Translations under genes and position numbers: made by a program
DNA from: Geobacter sp. UBA6151
Lineage (GTDB): Bacteria; Desulfobacterota; Desulfuromonadia; Geobacterales; Pseudopelobacteraceae
Length of the DNA: 64,000 nt
Assembly (NCBI GenBank): GCA_002423105.1
Contig: DIUT01000042.1
Span: 34,992 to 98,991, forward strand
Direction: 5' to 3'
Part shown: positions 1-7,756 of the stretch, in pieces
Layout: each line of letters begins with the position of its first letter
Position numbering within the stretch: position 1 is the first letter of the stretch
Notes under the pieces: generated by a model
Database searches by the model: none
What the model saw: only the letters and a program-made list of their open reading frames with translations
What the model was told of the DNA's origin: nothing

Positions 1-732
1 GGCCTGTATTTCGCTGAATGCCGCATGAAGATGTTCTTTTGCCTTTTTACGTTCCTCTATTTCATGGCTAAGCTTCTGGTTGGCGCCGGTCAGTTCTCTG
101 GTCCGCTCCTGCACCGTCAACTCAAGGCCGTCATGGGCACTTTGCAGTTCTTCTTTCAAGCGCACGCTCAGCGTCGTATCAACAATCGAACAGAGGATAC
201 GCGCCTCATTATCAGCGGTTTTTCCTATCCCCACACTCTGAAACAGACCATGTATCAGCGTGCCGTCGTTTTTCTTCAGCCTGATTTCAGCCTGCTGCAT
301 CTCCTTGTTTTGCACGGTCTGTGCAAGAAGCCCGGCAAAAGTTTCTCGGCCATCGGCATCGGCAACAAAACTGCTGAAAGGCTTCTTGATCAGCATTCGC
401 CTCTCGACTCCCAGCAGGTGAGCACCGGTGATATTGACCTCCCGTATCCGTCCGGAAGCATCAAAGGTGAAATACCCCACCGGTGCAAAGTCATAGAGTT
501 CTGAATACATATTGCGCGACAACTCCAGTTCGTCCCTGGACTGGCGCAGTTCATCGTTCTGAATCTCCAGTTCGATCTGGTGCACTTCAAGTTCATGGAC
601 AAAGCGGTGCCGTTCGTTTTCCGACCAGGCCAACCGATCCTGCGGTGCCAGTTTTTTAAGCCGGTCATTGGCGCGCAGACGCAGTTCAGCGGCTTGCTGA
701 AGGTTTTTTTTAACGTCTTTACTGACGGTCAT
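1..732 (-). CDS. PAS-domain signalling protein, C-terminus cut by window edge (probable sigma-54 activator)
   Basis: This is a reading frame of 244 codons that runs off the left edge. It has a Glu/Arg-rich helical N-terminus, a PAS domain (about residues 75-190, including YDFAPVGYFTFDASGRIREV) and then a coiled coil ending in HEIEERKKAKEHLHAAFSEI. That last stretch closely resembles the linker before the AAA+ domain of the sigma-54 activator at 5877-7277 (HEIAEHKKVKDSLYAAFTEI). I therefore infer an enhancer-binding protein or a related kinase whose output domain lies outside the window. The ATG overlaps the stop of the CheB-CheR gene by four bases (ATGA), implying translational coupling and a shared pathway. 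Confidence 0.75.
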   Translation of the reverse strand, partial: MTVSKDVKKNLQQAAELRLRANDRLKKLAPQDRLAWSENERHRFVHELEVHQIELEIQNDELRQSRDELELSRNMYSELYDFAPVGYFTFDASGRIREVNITGAHLLGVERRMLIKKPFSSFVADADGRETFAGLLAQTVQNKEMQQAEIRLKKNDGTLIHGLFQSVGIGKTADNEARILCSIVDTTLSVRLKEELQSAHDGLELTVQERTRELTGANQKLSHEIEERKKAKEHLHAAFSEIQA

Positions 733-3353
733 GGACTACCTCCGGCTTCAAGCAGACTTTTAAGCCGCGCGATCTCGTTGCGCAGTTCTGTTTCCAGGCG
801 TTTGGCCCCGGTAATGTCAGTAAAGGTGATGACCAGCCCGCCGATAACATCCTCCATGGTGCGGTAGGGCATGATCCGCACCGAGAACCAACGGCCATCG
901 GTGGTGGTGATCTGTTTTTCGGAAAACACCAGCGTGCGCAACACCTCCTGCGCCTCGTCGGTCATCTGCGGGTACAGCAGGTCACTGGCAATGTCGGAAA
1001 GCGGCCGGCCCACATCACCGGGGAGCAGTTTGAACAGCTTGTCCGCCCCGCTGGTAAAGCGCCGTATATGGAGCTTGTTATCCAGAAACACGGTGACGAT
1101 TTCCGTGCTGTTCAGCAGATTGCGCATATCGTTGTTCACCCGGGCCAGCTCCTCCAGCTTGGCCTGTTGCTCGGCGTTCACCGTTTGCAGTTCTTCGTTT
1201 AAGGACTGCATCTCTTCCCGGGAGGTGGTCAACTCCTCATTGGTGGATTGCAACTCCTCGTTGGTGGACTGGAACTCTTCATTGGTTGAAACCAGTTCTT
1301 CATGGGCAGACTGCATCTCCTCGCGGGTCGCCTGCAGCAGTTCACGGGCCTGTTTCAGTTCTTTCTCCAGTTCCAGAACCCGGTCACCGTCAACCACCGT
1401 CCCTTTTGAACGGCGCGCTGTTTTCTTTTTAAGCGGTTCTACAACGTCGCTAAAGGCGATCATCACCATCCCTTTCAACGCTTCAGGTTCTTCAATGGCC
1501 CGGACCGTGAGGTCAACGGCCTGTCCGCCCTCCTCTCCTCCCAGCTTCAGCCCCTTGACCGTGATCGACCCTTTTTGGCGGACCACCTGTTGAAAGACGC
1601 TTCCCAACTCAAAGCGCAAGCCTTCCCGGGCCATGGCGTAAATATTCCAGTTGGCCTTGCCGGCCGCAGGTTCCAGGTACTTCCCGGTCCGCCCACTGAT
1701 GTACAGGATGTCGCCGTTACCGTTTACCAGCACGGCTGGTGGGGAAAATTGCTGCAAGAGCAGTTGGTCGGCCATGGACTGGAGATTGGCCACAGGCTTG
1801 ACCTGCTGGAGCTCCTTCTGGACATCCGGCACTGTCAGGGGTAATGAGGCCAGGAACAGCGCCGGTTCGGCAAGACGGACCGATTCGCGCCGCTGAAAAA
1901 GCCGTGATTTGCTGTTCAACGGCTCAAAGAGGTCGGTAAAGGCGCCGGCCGCCTCGGCGCTTCCCAGCAGCAGGACACCGCCGGGGTTCAGACTGTAATA
2001 AAAGAGCGGCAGCAGTTTTTTCTGAAGTTCCGGGGTCAGATAGATCAGCAGGTTGCGGCAGATGAGAAGATCAAGCTTGGTAAAGGGCGGGTCCATGATC
2101 ACGTTCTGGGTGGCAAAGGTCACCATCTCCCTGATTTCCTTCTTCACCCGGTAGCCGCGATCTTCTTTGGTGAAAAAACGGCTCAGCCGTTCAGCAGAAA
2201 CATCAGCCTCGATATTGGGCAGATAGACCCCCTGGCGAGCCTTGTCAATGGCGTCCTCATCCAGGTCGGTGGCAAATATCTGCATGGTGAAACCGGCATG
2301 GGGACCGAGCTGCTCCAGGGCCTCCCTGAACACAATCGCCAGTGAATAGGCTTCCTCACCGGTGGAGCAGCCTGCCGACCAGGCCCGCAGCTGTACGCCG
2401 GGCTTGCGGTTGGCCAGAAGCGCCGGAATGGCTTCATTGCGCAGCAGCTCCCATGCTGCCGGGTCTCTGAAAAAGCTGGTAACGCCGATGAGCAGTTCCT
2501 TGAAAAGCAGTTCCAGCTCCTGGGAATTTTCCTGCAGATAGCGGACATAGGAAGCGATCCTGTCGATCTGGTGAATCCCCATGCGCCGTTCTATCCGCCG
2601 ATAGACCGTGGTCTTTTTGTACAGCGAGAAGTCGTGGCCGGTTTTGGCGCGCAACAGAATCAGCACCTTTTCCAGGGCGCTCTTGTCCTTTTCATTCAGC
2701 GGCAAATCCGTCTTGGTGCTGATCAGGGGATGGCGGAGATAGGCAACAATCTTCAACGGCAACTCGTCAGCCGGGGCAACAACATCCGCCAGACCGGCGT
2801 CAATGGCGCTGCGGGGCATGCTGTCAAATCTGGCTGAAGCCGGAGTTTGCACCAGACAGAGTCCAGCTTTCTCCTTGATGGCCCGCAGTCCCATGGTACC
2901 ATCAGAGCCCATGCCGGAAAGGATGACGCCGATGCTGTGTTCCTGCCGGTCTTCGGCAAGGGAGCGGAAGAAAAAATCGATGGGAAGGCGCAGGCCACGG
3001 GGCGTTACCGTTTCAAACAGATACAGCAGGCCATGCAGTATGGACATATCTCTGTTGGGCGGGATCACATAGACGGCGTCAGGCTTTACCTTCATCCGGT
3101 CCTGGGCCTGAAAAACTTGCATGCCGGTTGCACGCTGCAGCAGTTCCGGCATGATCCCCTTGTGGATCGGGTCAAGGTGCTGGACGATGACAAAAGCCAT
3201 ACCGCTTTGTTGCGGCACCTGCTTCAAAAAAAGCTCCAGCGCCTCAAGACCACCCGCAGAAGCGCCGATGCCGACAATGGGGAAAAGAGCGCATCCCTGG
3301 TGTTTCAGGGACCCCGATGGGGCTGGTATGTCCGGTTTTATCTGTTTTTTCAT
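729..3353 (-). CDS. CheB-CheR-PAS fusion protein (methylesterase/methyltransferase)
   Basis: An 874-residue fusion. Residues about 24-205 are a CheB methylesterase catalytic domain without the usual receiver: the triad motifs GIGASAGG (Ser), VIVQHLDP (His) and GMGSDGTMG (Asp) are all present. Residues about 225-490 are a CheR SAM-dependent methyltransferase domain (SAGCSTGEEAYSLA, CRNLLIYL). A weak PAS-like segment follows, then a long Glu/Gln heptad coiled coil (about 650-735) and a C-terminal PAS domain. Proteins of this family probably modify signalling partners other than the classical chemoreceptors; the substrate is unknown here. The gene sits 21 bases behind the methyltransferase gene and overlaps the downstream PAS protein. 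No clear ribosome-binding site precedes the ATG, so the start is less certain. Confidence 0.93.
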   Translation of the reverse strand: MKKQIKPDIPAPSGSLKHQGCALFPIVGIGASAGGLEALELFLKQVPQQSGMAFVIVQHLDPIHKGIMPELLQRATGMQVFQAQDRMKVKPDAVYVIPPNRDMSILHGLLYLFETVTPRGLRLPIDFFFRSLAEDRQEHSIGVILSGMGSDGTMGLRAIKEKAGLCLVQTPASARFDSMPRSAIDAGLADVVAPADELPLKIVAYLRHPLISTKTDLPLNEKDKSALEKVLILLRAKTGHDFSLYKKTTVYRRIERRMGIHQIDRIASYVRYLQENSQELELLFKELLIGVTSFFRDPAAWELLRNEAIPALLANRKPGVQLRAWSAGCSTGEEAYSLAIVFREALEQLGPHAGFTMQIFATDLDEDAIDKARQGVYLPNIEADVSAERLSRFFTKEDRGYRVKKEIREMVTFATQNVIMDPPFTKLDLLICRNLLIYLTPELQKKLLPLFYYSLNPGGVLLLGSAEAAGAFTDLFEPLNSKSRLFQRRESVRLAEPALFLASLPLTVPDVQKELQQVKPVANLQSMADQLLLQQFSPPAVLVNGNGDILYISGRTGKYLEPAAGKANWNIYAMAREGLRFELGSVFQQVVRQKGSITVKGLKLGGEEGGQAVDLTVRAIEEPEALKGMVMIAFSDVVEPLKKKTARRSKGTVVDGDRVLELEKELKQARELLQATREEMQSAHEELVSTNEEFQSTNEELQSTNEELTTSREEMQSLNEELQTVNAEQQAKLEELARVNNDMRNLLNSTEIVTVFLDNKLHIRRFTSGADKLFKLLPGDVGRPLSDIASDLLYPQMTDEAQEVLRTLVFSEKQITTTDGRWFSVRIMPYRTMEDVIGGLVITFTDITGAKRLETELRNEIARLKSLLEAGGSP

Positions 3354-3374
3354 AGGGATAACTATACCAGCTTC

Positions 3375-4133
3375 TTAAGAATCCGCCACCGGGTATTTTG
3401 TTGGGGCGCAAGCTACTCCTGTTTGCTTCCGGCAGACCAACACAATCTCATCCGCATCTGCTGCACTGATCAGCCCGTCAACAAATTCCAGTTTTTTTTG
3501 AAAAAACAGGCCAAGGGGCATCAGCAGCCTGTTGTAGCACCAGAGCGCTTCTTTCCGGAAATTCTCAAGCCACCACAAGCCAAAATTCACCAGACTTGGG
3601 CTGGAAGGCTGCATACCGTACACAGCGCTTTTCTTCAGTACCAGGCCATACATGGCCAGCATTCCCGTTAAATCATCAGGATCGTAGCGACGTACATGGC
3701 CCACGAGGTCGTCAAATTTTGTCCAGAGCCTGGCATGCAGGGGCACTGAAAATATAAAGACTCCATCTTCTTTCAGGACCCGGCTCACCTCTTCCAAAAT
3801 CTGCCGGTCATCATCGGCATGCTCAAGAAGATCAAAAGCGCAGACCAGCTCAAATTTATTATCCTTGAACGGCAGCCCGACACAGTCAGCCGCTGCTGCG
3901 ATGGCGCCATGGGCTGTCAATTGTGTGATCACCGGGGGACTGAGGTCTATGAAATAGGAACCTAAAAGCGGCAGACGCGGCCGCAGGCCGGGTCCCAACT
4001 CCAGGCGTCGCGGAGAAAGCCTCAGCAGCCCGGAAATCAGCGGCCAGGTATTGAAACAATCCGGTCGCGTAAGCTCGGTCCCTGACCAGAGTGCATCGTA
4101 AAAATGACGGTTTATGGCCGTGCTGTCATGCAT
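3375..4133 (-). CDS. class I SAM-dependent methyltransferase
   Basis: A 252-residue protein with a Rossmann-type methyltransferase fold: RLELGPGLRP is the glycine-rich SAM site, LPFKDNKFELVCAFDLLEH is the motif II/III region typical of Methyltransf_11 proteins, and RVLKEDGVFIFSVP follows. The start was placed at the ATG at 4133, which has GGGAG eight bases upstream and overlaps the stop of the radical SAM gene by eight bases; a longer frame would begin deep inside that gene. The overlap suggests it acts with the radical SAM enzyme, perhaps on the same small molecule or lipid, but the substrate cannot be read from sequence. Confidence 0.85.
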   Translation of the reverse strand: MHDSTAINRHFYDALWSGTELTRPDCFNTWPLISGLLRLSPRRLELGPGLRPRLPLLGSYFIDLSPPVITQLTAHGAIAAAADCVGLPFKDNKFELVCAFDLLEHADDDRQILEEVSRVLKEDGVFIFSVPLHARLWTKFDDLVGHVRRYDPDDLTGMLAMYGLVLKKSAVYGMQPSSPSLVNFGLWWLENFRKEALWCYNRLLMPLGLFFQKKLEFVDGLISAADADEIVLVCRKQTGVACAPTKYPVADS

Positions 4134-5460
4134 GTTCAGGCTCCCTGAGACATTCCGGTGTGACGTCATCAGTATAGCCGGTGTCATCAAACTCCTTCAG
4201 GCGGTCGTTTGGTCCCTTGCGCAGGATGTTGTAAGCCAGGTTGGTCAAGCGCCGTCCCGGATTTTTGCGGATACGGGAAAAAATAGAACTCCAGCTATAG
4301 GAAGTTTTACGCGCTTCCGCCCAGCCCCGGTAGAGCTGTTCCGGCGACATCAACTTCGGTCGGAAGACCACTTCTGAGTGGTTGTAACGGCTCCAATCCT
4401 TGTGCAACAGACGCCCCTCCTGCTCATATTGTTGAAAGAGCCCTGTTCCGGGATAGGGAGTGAGCAGGTTGAAGGTGGGCACACTGATGGAACAATCCTC
4501 AACAAAACGCAGGGTCTTTTCAAAGATGTCCGGGCCGTGATCGTCAAAACCGAAAATCAGGGAAGTTTCCAGGATGAGGCCGGCATCCCTGACCCGCTTC
4601 ATCAGCTCGGCCTGGGGGGTCTGTCCCTTTGATTTTGCCAGCAATGAAAACGGTCCGCTTATGGACTCTATTCCGACAAAAAGACCGATACAACCGGAAC
4701 GGGCCACCAGCTTGAGCAGTTCCCGGTCTTCGGCAAAGCGCAGACTTGTTTGAGAGCCCCAGCGTATTCCCAGCTCCGCCATCCCTTCCAGAATCGGCGT
4801 TGCCCTGGCCGGATCACCCAGCAGATTGTCATCCAGAAAGATCACCAGCTTGCGTGGAAAGGAGCGGATTTCCGCCAGCACATCGGCAGGATCGCGGTAA
4901 CGGAAACGGTTTCCGAAATAGGGGGTGACCGTGCAAAATGAGCAGTTGTACGGACAGCCGCGGCTTGCCTGAAGTGTCTGGGTGGTGAGGTAGCGCTTGC
5001 CGTCCAGTATCTCACGGCGTGACCAGGGGATATCCAGGCTATCGTGCGTCGGCAGGGGAGCGCGATACACCTTTTGTAGCCGGTTGGCCAGAAGATCATC
5101 CAGAAGCCCGGCCATGACCTGGTCTGCCTCGCCGATCACCACGGCATCGGCATGGGCAAGGGCTTCATCGGGCATGACCGTGGGATGCATCCCGCCCATG
5201 ACGACCGGAATCCCCTCTTTCTTCATCTGATCAGCGATTTCATAGGCCCGCACCGCCTGGTGGGTCATGGCGGTTATGCCCACAAGATCATACCCTTTGC
5301 CTGATGGAACAGGTTCCTGACTTTCATCAATCAGGGTCACTTCCCAGTGACGTGGGATCAACGCAGCCACCTGCTGAAGCGAAAGCGAAGGTATCTGGAA
5401 ATATTTGACCCAGCCCGGTTTGTGCGTCGCCGGATAAATGAGCAAAAGACGGGGGCTCAT
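4126..5460 (-). CDS. B12-binding-domain radical SAM protein
   Basis: A 444-residue protein. The N-terminal ~130 residues have the cobalamin-binding fold seen in many radical SAM enzymes (ITAMTHQAVRAYEIADQMKK, VVMGGMHPTVMPDEAL), although the DxHxxG His motif is not obvious. The radical SAM core follows, with the cluster motif GCPYNCSFCTV (CxxxCxxC), and the C-terminus holds conserved FNLLTPYPGTGLF. The family carries out methylations and rearrangements in lipid or secondary metabolism. The start at MSPRLL was preferred to a codon 33 bases upstream because AAAAGGA lies in front. It is the first gene of the minus-strand signalling block. Confidence 0.9.
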   Translation of the reverse strand: MSPRLLLIYPATHKPGWVKYFQIPSLSLQQVAALIPRHWEVTLIDESQEPVPSGKGYDLVGITAMTHQAVRAYEIADQMKKEGIPVVMGGMHPTVMPDEALAHADAVVIGEADQVMAGLLDDLLANRLQKVYRAPLPTHDSLDIPWSRREILDGKRYLTTQTLQASRGCPYNCSFCTVTPYFGNRFRYRDPADVLAEIRSFPRKLVIFLDDNLLGDPARATPILEGMAELGIRWGSQTSLRFAEDRELLKLVARSGCIGLFVGIESISGPFSLLAKSKGQTPQAELMKRVRDAGLILETSLIFGFDDHGPDIFEKTLRFVEDCSISVPTFNLLTPYPGTGLFQQYEQEGRLLHKDWSRYNHSEVVFRPKLMSPEQLYRGWAEARKTSYSWSSIFSRIRKNPGRRLTNLAYNILRKGPNDRLKEFDDTGYTDDVTPECLREPEHA

Positions 5461-5600
5461 GACATGGATTCCTTTTGTGCAGCGCTGTACCATGCGCGGC
5501 TTGACAGGTATTCAGGCATGTATGTTTTCCTTTGTGCCGTCCACGGACAATAAGACGCATTTAATTACATCTATCAAGGAACATGCCAGAAAGAGGCGAC

Positions 5601-5609
5601 AGTATACCA
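5601..5609 (-). promoter_or_regulatory. possible extended -10 promoter of the radical SAM operon
   Basis: On the minus strand the sequence reads TGGTATACT, an extended -10 element (TGn plus TATACT), about 140 bases before the radical SAM start. No good -35 hexamer lies 17 bases upstream, which is compatible with an extended -10 promoter but leaves this call weak. Confidence 0.3.
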
Positions 5610-5687
5610 GCAACGTAACGGTTTGATTGCATGGAAAACAACAACAGGAATGGCAACGAGGGAAATCGGCTTTTCGCAACAAAACCC

Positions 5688-5717
5688 GTCATATTTGAAG
5701 CATCCACCAAATATGAC
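5688..5717. repeat. perfect 10-bp inverted repeat with 10-base spacer
   Basis: GTCATATTTG is followed after ten bases by its exact reverse complement CAAATATGAC. The arms are AT-rich and there is no T-run, so a binding site for a dimeric regulator is more likely than a terminator. It lies about 80 bases upstream of the possible radical SAM promoter. Confidence 0.7.
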
Positions 5718-5818
5718 AGATGGCAGACGGATTTACCGCAACATTTTCGAGGATTTTCAACTTCGGGGCTTAGGGAGCGGTATTGCAATTATACCGAGAG
5801 TGTTGAATATTTCAGCAA

Positions 5819-5844
5819 GGGCGCATGCCATGCGCCCCTACAAT
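5819..5844 (-). repeat. TGTAGGGGCG-type palindromic element, copy 1
   Basis: Read on the minus strand it is ATTGTAGGGGCG followed by a near-perfect palindrome: GGGCGCATG, one base, CATGCGCCC. It lies about 32 bases behind the stop codon of the sigma-54 activator, in the same orientation. It shares the outer arm with the elements at 27033, 43696 and 46712. Confidence 0.75.
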
Positions 5845-5876
5845 AACCGGGAAATTTGTTTTCAATGTGCCTTCAT

Positions 5877-7277
5877 TTAGGCGTCCTCTGCAATAACAGT
5901 TTTCAGGTTTGTGTGTCTTGCGCTCCTGGTATGACGGTGTATGCCGTGTTTACGCATCCGGGCGCGCAGGGTGCTGGGATTGAGGCCCAGCAGGTGGGCC
6001 GCCCCGTTTTTACCCTCAATTCGCCAGGCGGCATTATTCAGCGCTTGCAGGATGTGGTTTTGCTCCAGTTCGGCCAGAGGGGTTGCTGGGTCATTATTCC
6101 CGGGGGCGTCATCATTCCCGGTCTGTTCAACCGCTTTAGCGAACGTATCAAAGCAGTCCAGCACCTGTAACACAGACCCTTTGGTGATGATAATCGCCCG
6201 CTCAATGACACTTTCCAGCTCACGGATATTACCGGGCCAGTGATACTGCTGCAGAGTCTTCAGCGTATCATCGGTTACGGTCGTGATCTTCTTGCCAATT
6301 TTTTTATTCATTTTGCTGACAAAAAATTTCACCAGCAGCGGAATATCTTCCTTGCGCTGCCGCAGCGGCAGGATGTTTATGGGAAAGACATTGAGACGGT
6401 AGAACAGATCTTCACGGAAGGTACCATTCTTGATCTCTTCCTCAAGATTCCGGTTGGTGGCCGCAATAATCCGCACATCGATCTTGATGGTGCGCGGACT
6501 GCCCAACCGCTCGAATTCGCCATCCTGAATGACCCGCAGCAGTTTGCTTTGCAGCTCAATGGGCATCTCGCCGATTTCGTCAAGAAAAACGGTGCCGCCA
6601 TCAGCCAGTTCAAAGCGTCCGATCTGCCGGGCATGGGAGCCGGTAAACGCCCCTTTTTCCCGGCCAAACAGTTCGCTTTCAATCAGGCTGGCCGGTAGCG
6701 AGCTACAGTCTATGGTGATCATGGGCCGATCCTTGCGGCTGCTGCTTTTGTGGATGGCGCTGGCTATCACCCCCTTGCCGGTGCCGGTCTCTCCCAGCAG
6801 CAAGACCGTGGCATTCAACATGGCCACCATCTCCACCTGTTGGAATACCGGGGCAAGCCCCTGGCTTTGGCCGATGATTTCGTCAAAGTTGTGTTTCAGC
6901 CCGACCTCTTCCTGCAGATAGATGTTCTCGGCCTCAAGCCGGTCCTTCAAGAGCTGTATCTCGGTAAATGCAGCATACAGGGAGTCTTTGACCTTTTTGT
7001 GTTCCGCTATTTCATGGGTAAGCTTCAGGTTGGCGCTAGTCAGTTGGCTGGTTCGCTCCTGAATGACCTGTTCAAGTTTTTCATGGATAAGGTGTAATGC
7101 GTCATTTTTCTTCCCCATCGCTACCTGTTGAACCTCAAGTTCATGCACCAGACTTTGTATGGATTCCGAAATTGGCAGAATAGCAGGAGAGGTCTGTTTT
7201 TCTGCGCTCAACGGTGCTTCCGCATCGCGGCTAACTTCAGTGGAATCCGGCAGTTTTTTGGTGGTGGTGATTGACAT
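5877..7277 (-). CDS. sigma-54-dependent transcriptional activator (NtrC/FhlA type)
   Basis: A 466-residue enhancer-binding protein. Residues 40-130 are a helical/coiled-coil signalling segment with no receiver or complete PAS domain. The AAA+ domain has Walker A GETGTGKG (162-169), the sigma-54 contact loop GAFTGS (209-214), Walker B VFLDEIGEMP and an arginine-finger region ending FREDLFYRLNVFPI. A Fis-type helix-turn-helix (AAHLLGLNPSTLRARMRKHG) closes the protein. With no receiver it is probably controlled by a ligand or partner protein. GGAGAGG precedes the ATG. The gene diverges from the Ig/DUF3494 lipoprotein gene, whose upstream region has a -24/-12 promoter, making that gene a plausible target. 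Confidence 0.95.
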   Translation of the reverse strand: MSITTTKKLPDSTEVSRDAEAPLSAEKQTSPAILPISESIQSLVHELEVQQVAMGKKNDALHLIHEKLEQVIQERTSQLTSANLKLTHEIAEHKKVKDSLYAAFTEIQLLKDRLEAENIYLQEEVGLKHNFDEIIGQSQGLAPVFQQVEMVAMLNATVLLLGETGTGKGVIASAIHKSSSRKDRPMITIDCSSLPASLIESELFGREKGAFTGSHARQIGRFELADGGTVFLDEIGEMPIELQSKLLRVIQDGEFERLGSPRTIKIDVRIIAATNRNLEEEIKNGTFREDLFYRLNVFPINILPLRQRKEDIPLLVKFFVSKMNKKIGKKITTVTDDTLKTLQQYHWPGNIRELESVIERAIIITKGSVLQVLDCFDTFAKAVEQTGNDDAPGNNDPATPLAELEQNHILQALNNAAWRIEGKNGAAHLLGLNPSTLRARMRKHGIHRHTRSARHTNLKTVIAEDA

Positions 7278-7428
7278 GATGCCTCTCCGTCTTGCAGTTC
7301 AAGCTCCAGTTACTTGACCCTGATTATATCCATAGAAATGTTGAGCAGCCCGCAATAACATCTTCTGAATGGTCCTGTCAATAGTGCTCAGACACATTTT
7401 ACGCAGCCACCCAAAGCGGCAAACATAC

Positions 7429-7460
7429 CCCACAACAACAACCCACAACAGCCCACAACA
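7429..7460. repeat. three direct repeats CCCACAACA
   Basis: Exact copies begin at 7429, 7442 and 7452 (spacing 13 and 10 bases). They lie about 115-145 bases upstream of the -24/-12 promoter, the usual distance for activator-binding sites, but the motif is not palindromic and is of low complexity. Confidence 0.55.
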
Positions 7461-7573
7461 TACAACGGTTCCATAACATGGCACGGCCGGAAAGGCCGCG
7501 CAAACAGAGCCACCACCGACTATTATCAGTACAACCCACTGTTATCATGAATTAATTTTCAAAAACCAGTGTA

Positions 7574-7590
7574 TTGGCGAGCTATTTGCT
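7574..7590 (+). promoter_or_regulatory. sigma-54 (-24/-12) promoter
   Basis: TTGGC-N7-TTGCT keeps the invariant GG and GC with exactly ten bases between them, matching the RpoN consensus. Transcription would begin near 7601 and read into the Ig-repeat lipoprotein gene. The neighbouring divergent gene codes for a sigma-54 activator. Confidence 0.55.
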
Positions 7591-7756
7591 CATAGGCTGC
7601 ATAACAGCCAAAATATATGATTCATACCAATTTCAGCGAAGGGAGGTGCAGGAGAACAAACCTCCAGATTTATGTGAGGAAGATGCAGTGCTTTGCCTGC
7701 TAACGGTTTGGAATAAATATCGAGTAGTTAATCAGTGAATTTTGAAAGGAGGTACT

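Larger units (their letters stand above)
5494..5876. other. 383-bp intergenic region with several palindromes
   Basis: No credible gene is seen; the short frames here lack ribosome-binding sites and family features. The stretch holds a possible extended -10 promoter for the radical SAM operon, a perfect 10-bp inverted repeat, a smaller inverted repeat CGGTAT-N7-ATACCG (5778-5796) and a TGTAGGGGCG-type palindromic element, each listed or discussed separately. Confidence 0.6.
7278..7756. other. divergent intergenic region between sigma-54 activator and Ig lipoprotein
   Basis: No gene is recognised in about 480 bases. Features seen are three direct copies of CCCACAACA (7429-7460), the spaced sequence CAGTACAACCCACTG, a -24/-12 promoter (7574-7590), a weak hairpin GGAGGT-N12-ACCTCC (7644-7667) in the presumed leader, and a strong ribosome-binding site AAAGGAGGT just before the ATG at 7757. 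The leader of about 155 bases is long enough for regulation, but it does not match a c-di-GMP riboswitch that I can recognise. Confidence 0.6.

Noticed and set aside
5561..5788. 75-residue minus-strand ORF in the intergenic gap
   Set aside because: It spans the inverted repeat, has no ribosome-binding site, and shows no protein-like features.
7299..7484. 61-residue ORF in the divergent promoter region
   Set aside because: Trp/Val/Cys-rich low-complexity translation of the CCCACAACA repeats; no ribosome-binding site.
7621..7700. Possible c-di-GMP riboswitch before the Ig lipoprotein gene
   Set aside because: The leader is long and has a weak hairpin, but the conserved GEMM core and tetraloop segments could not be found.
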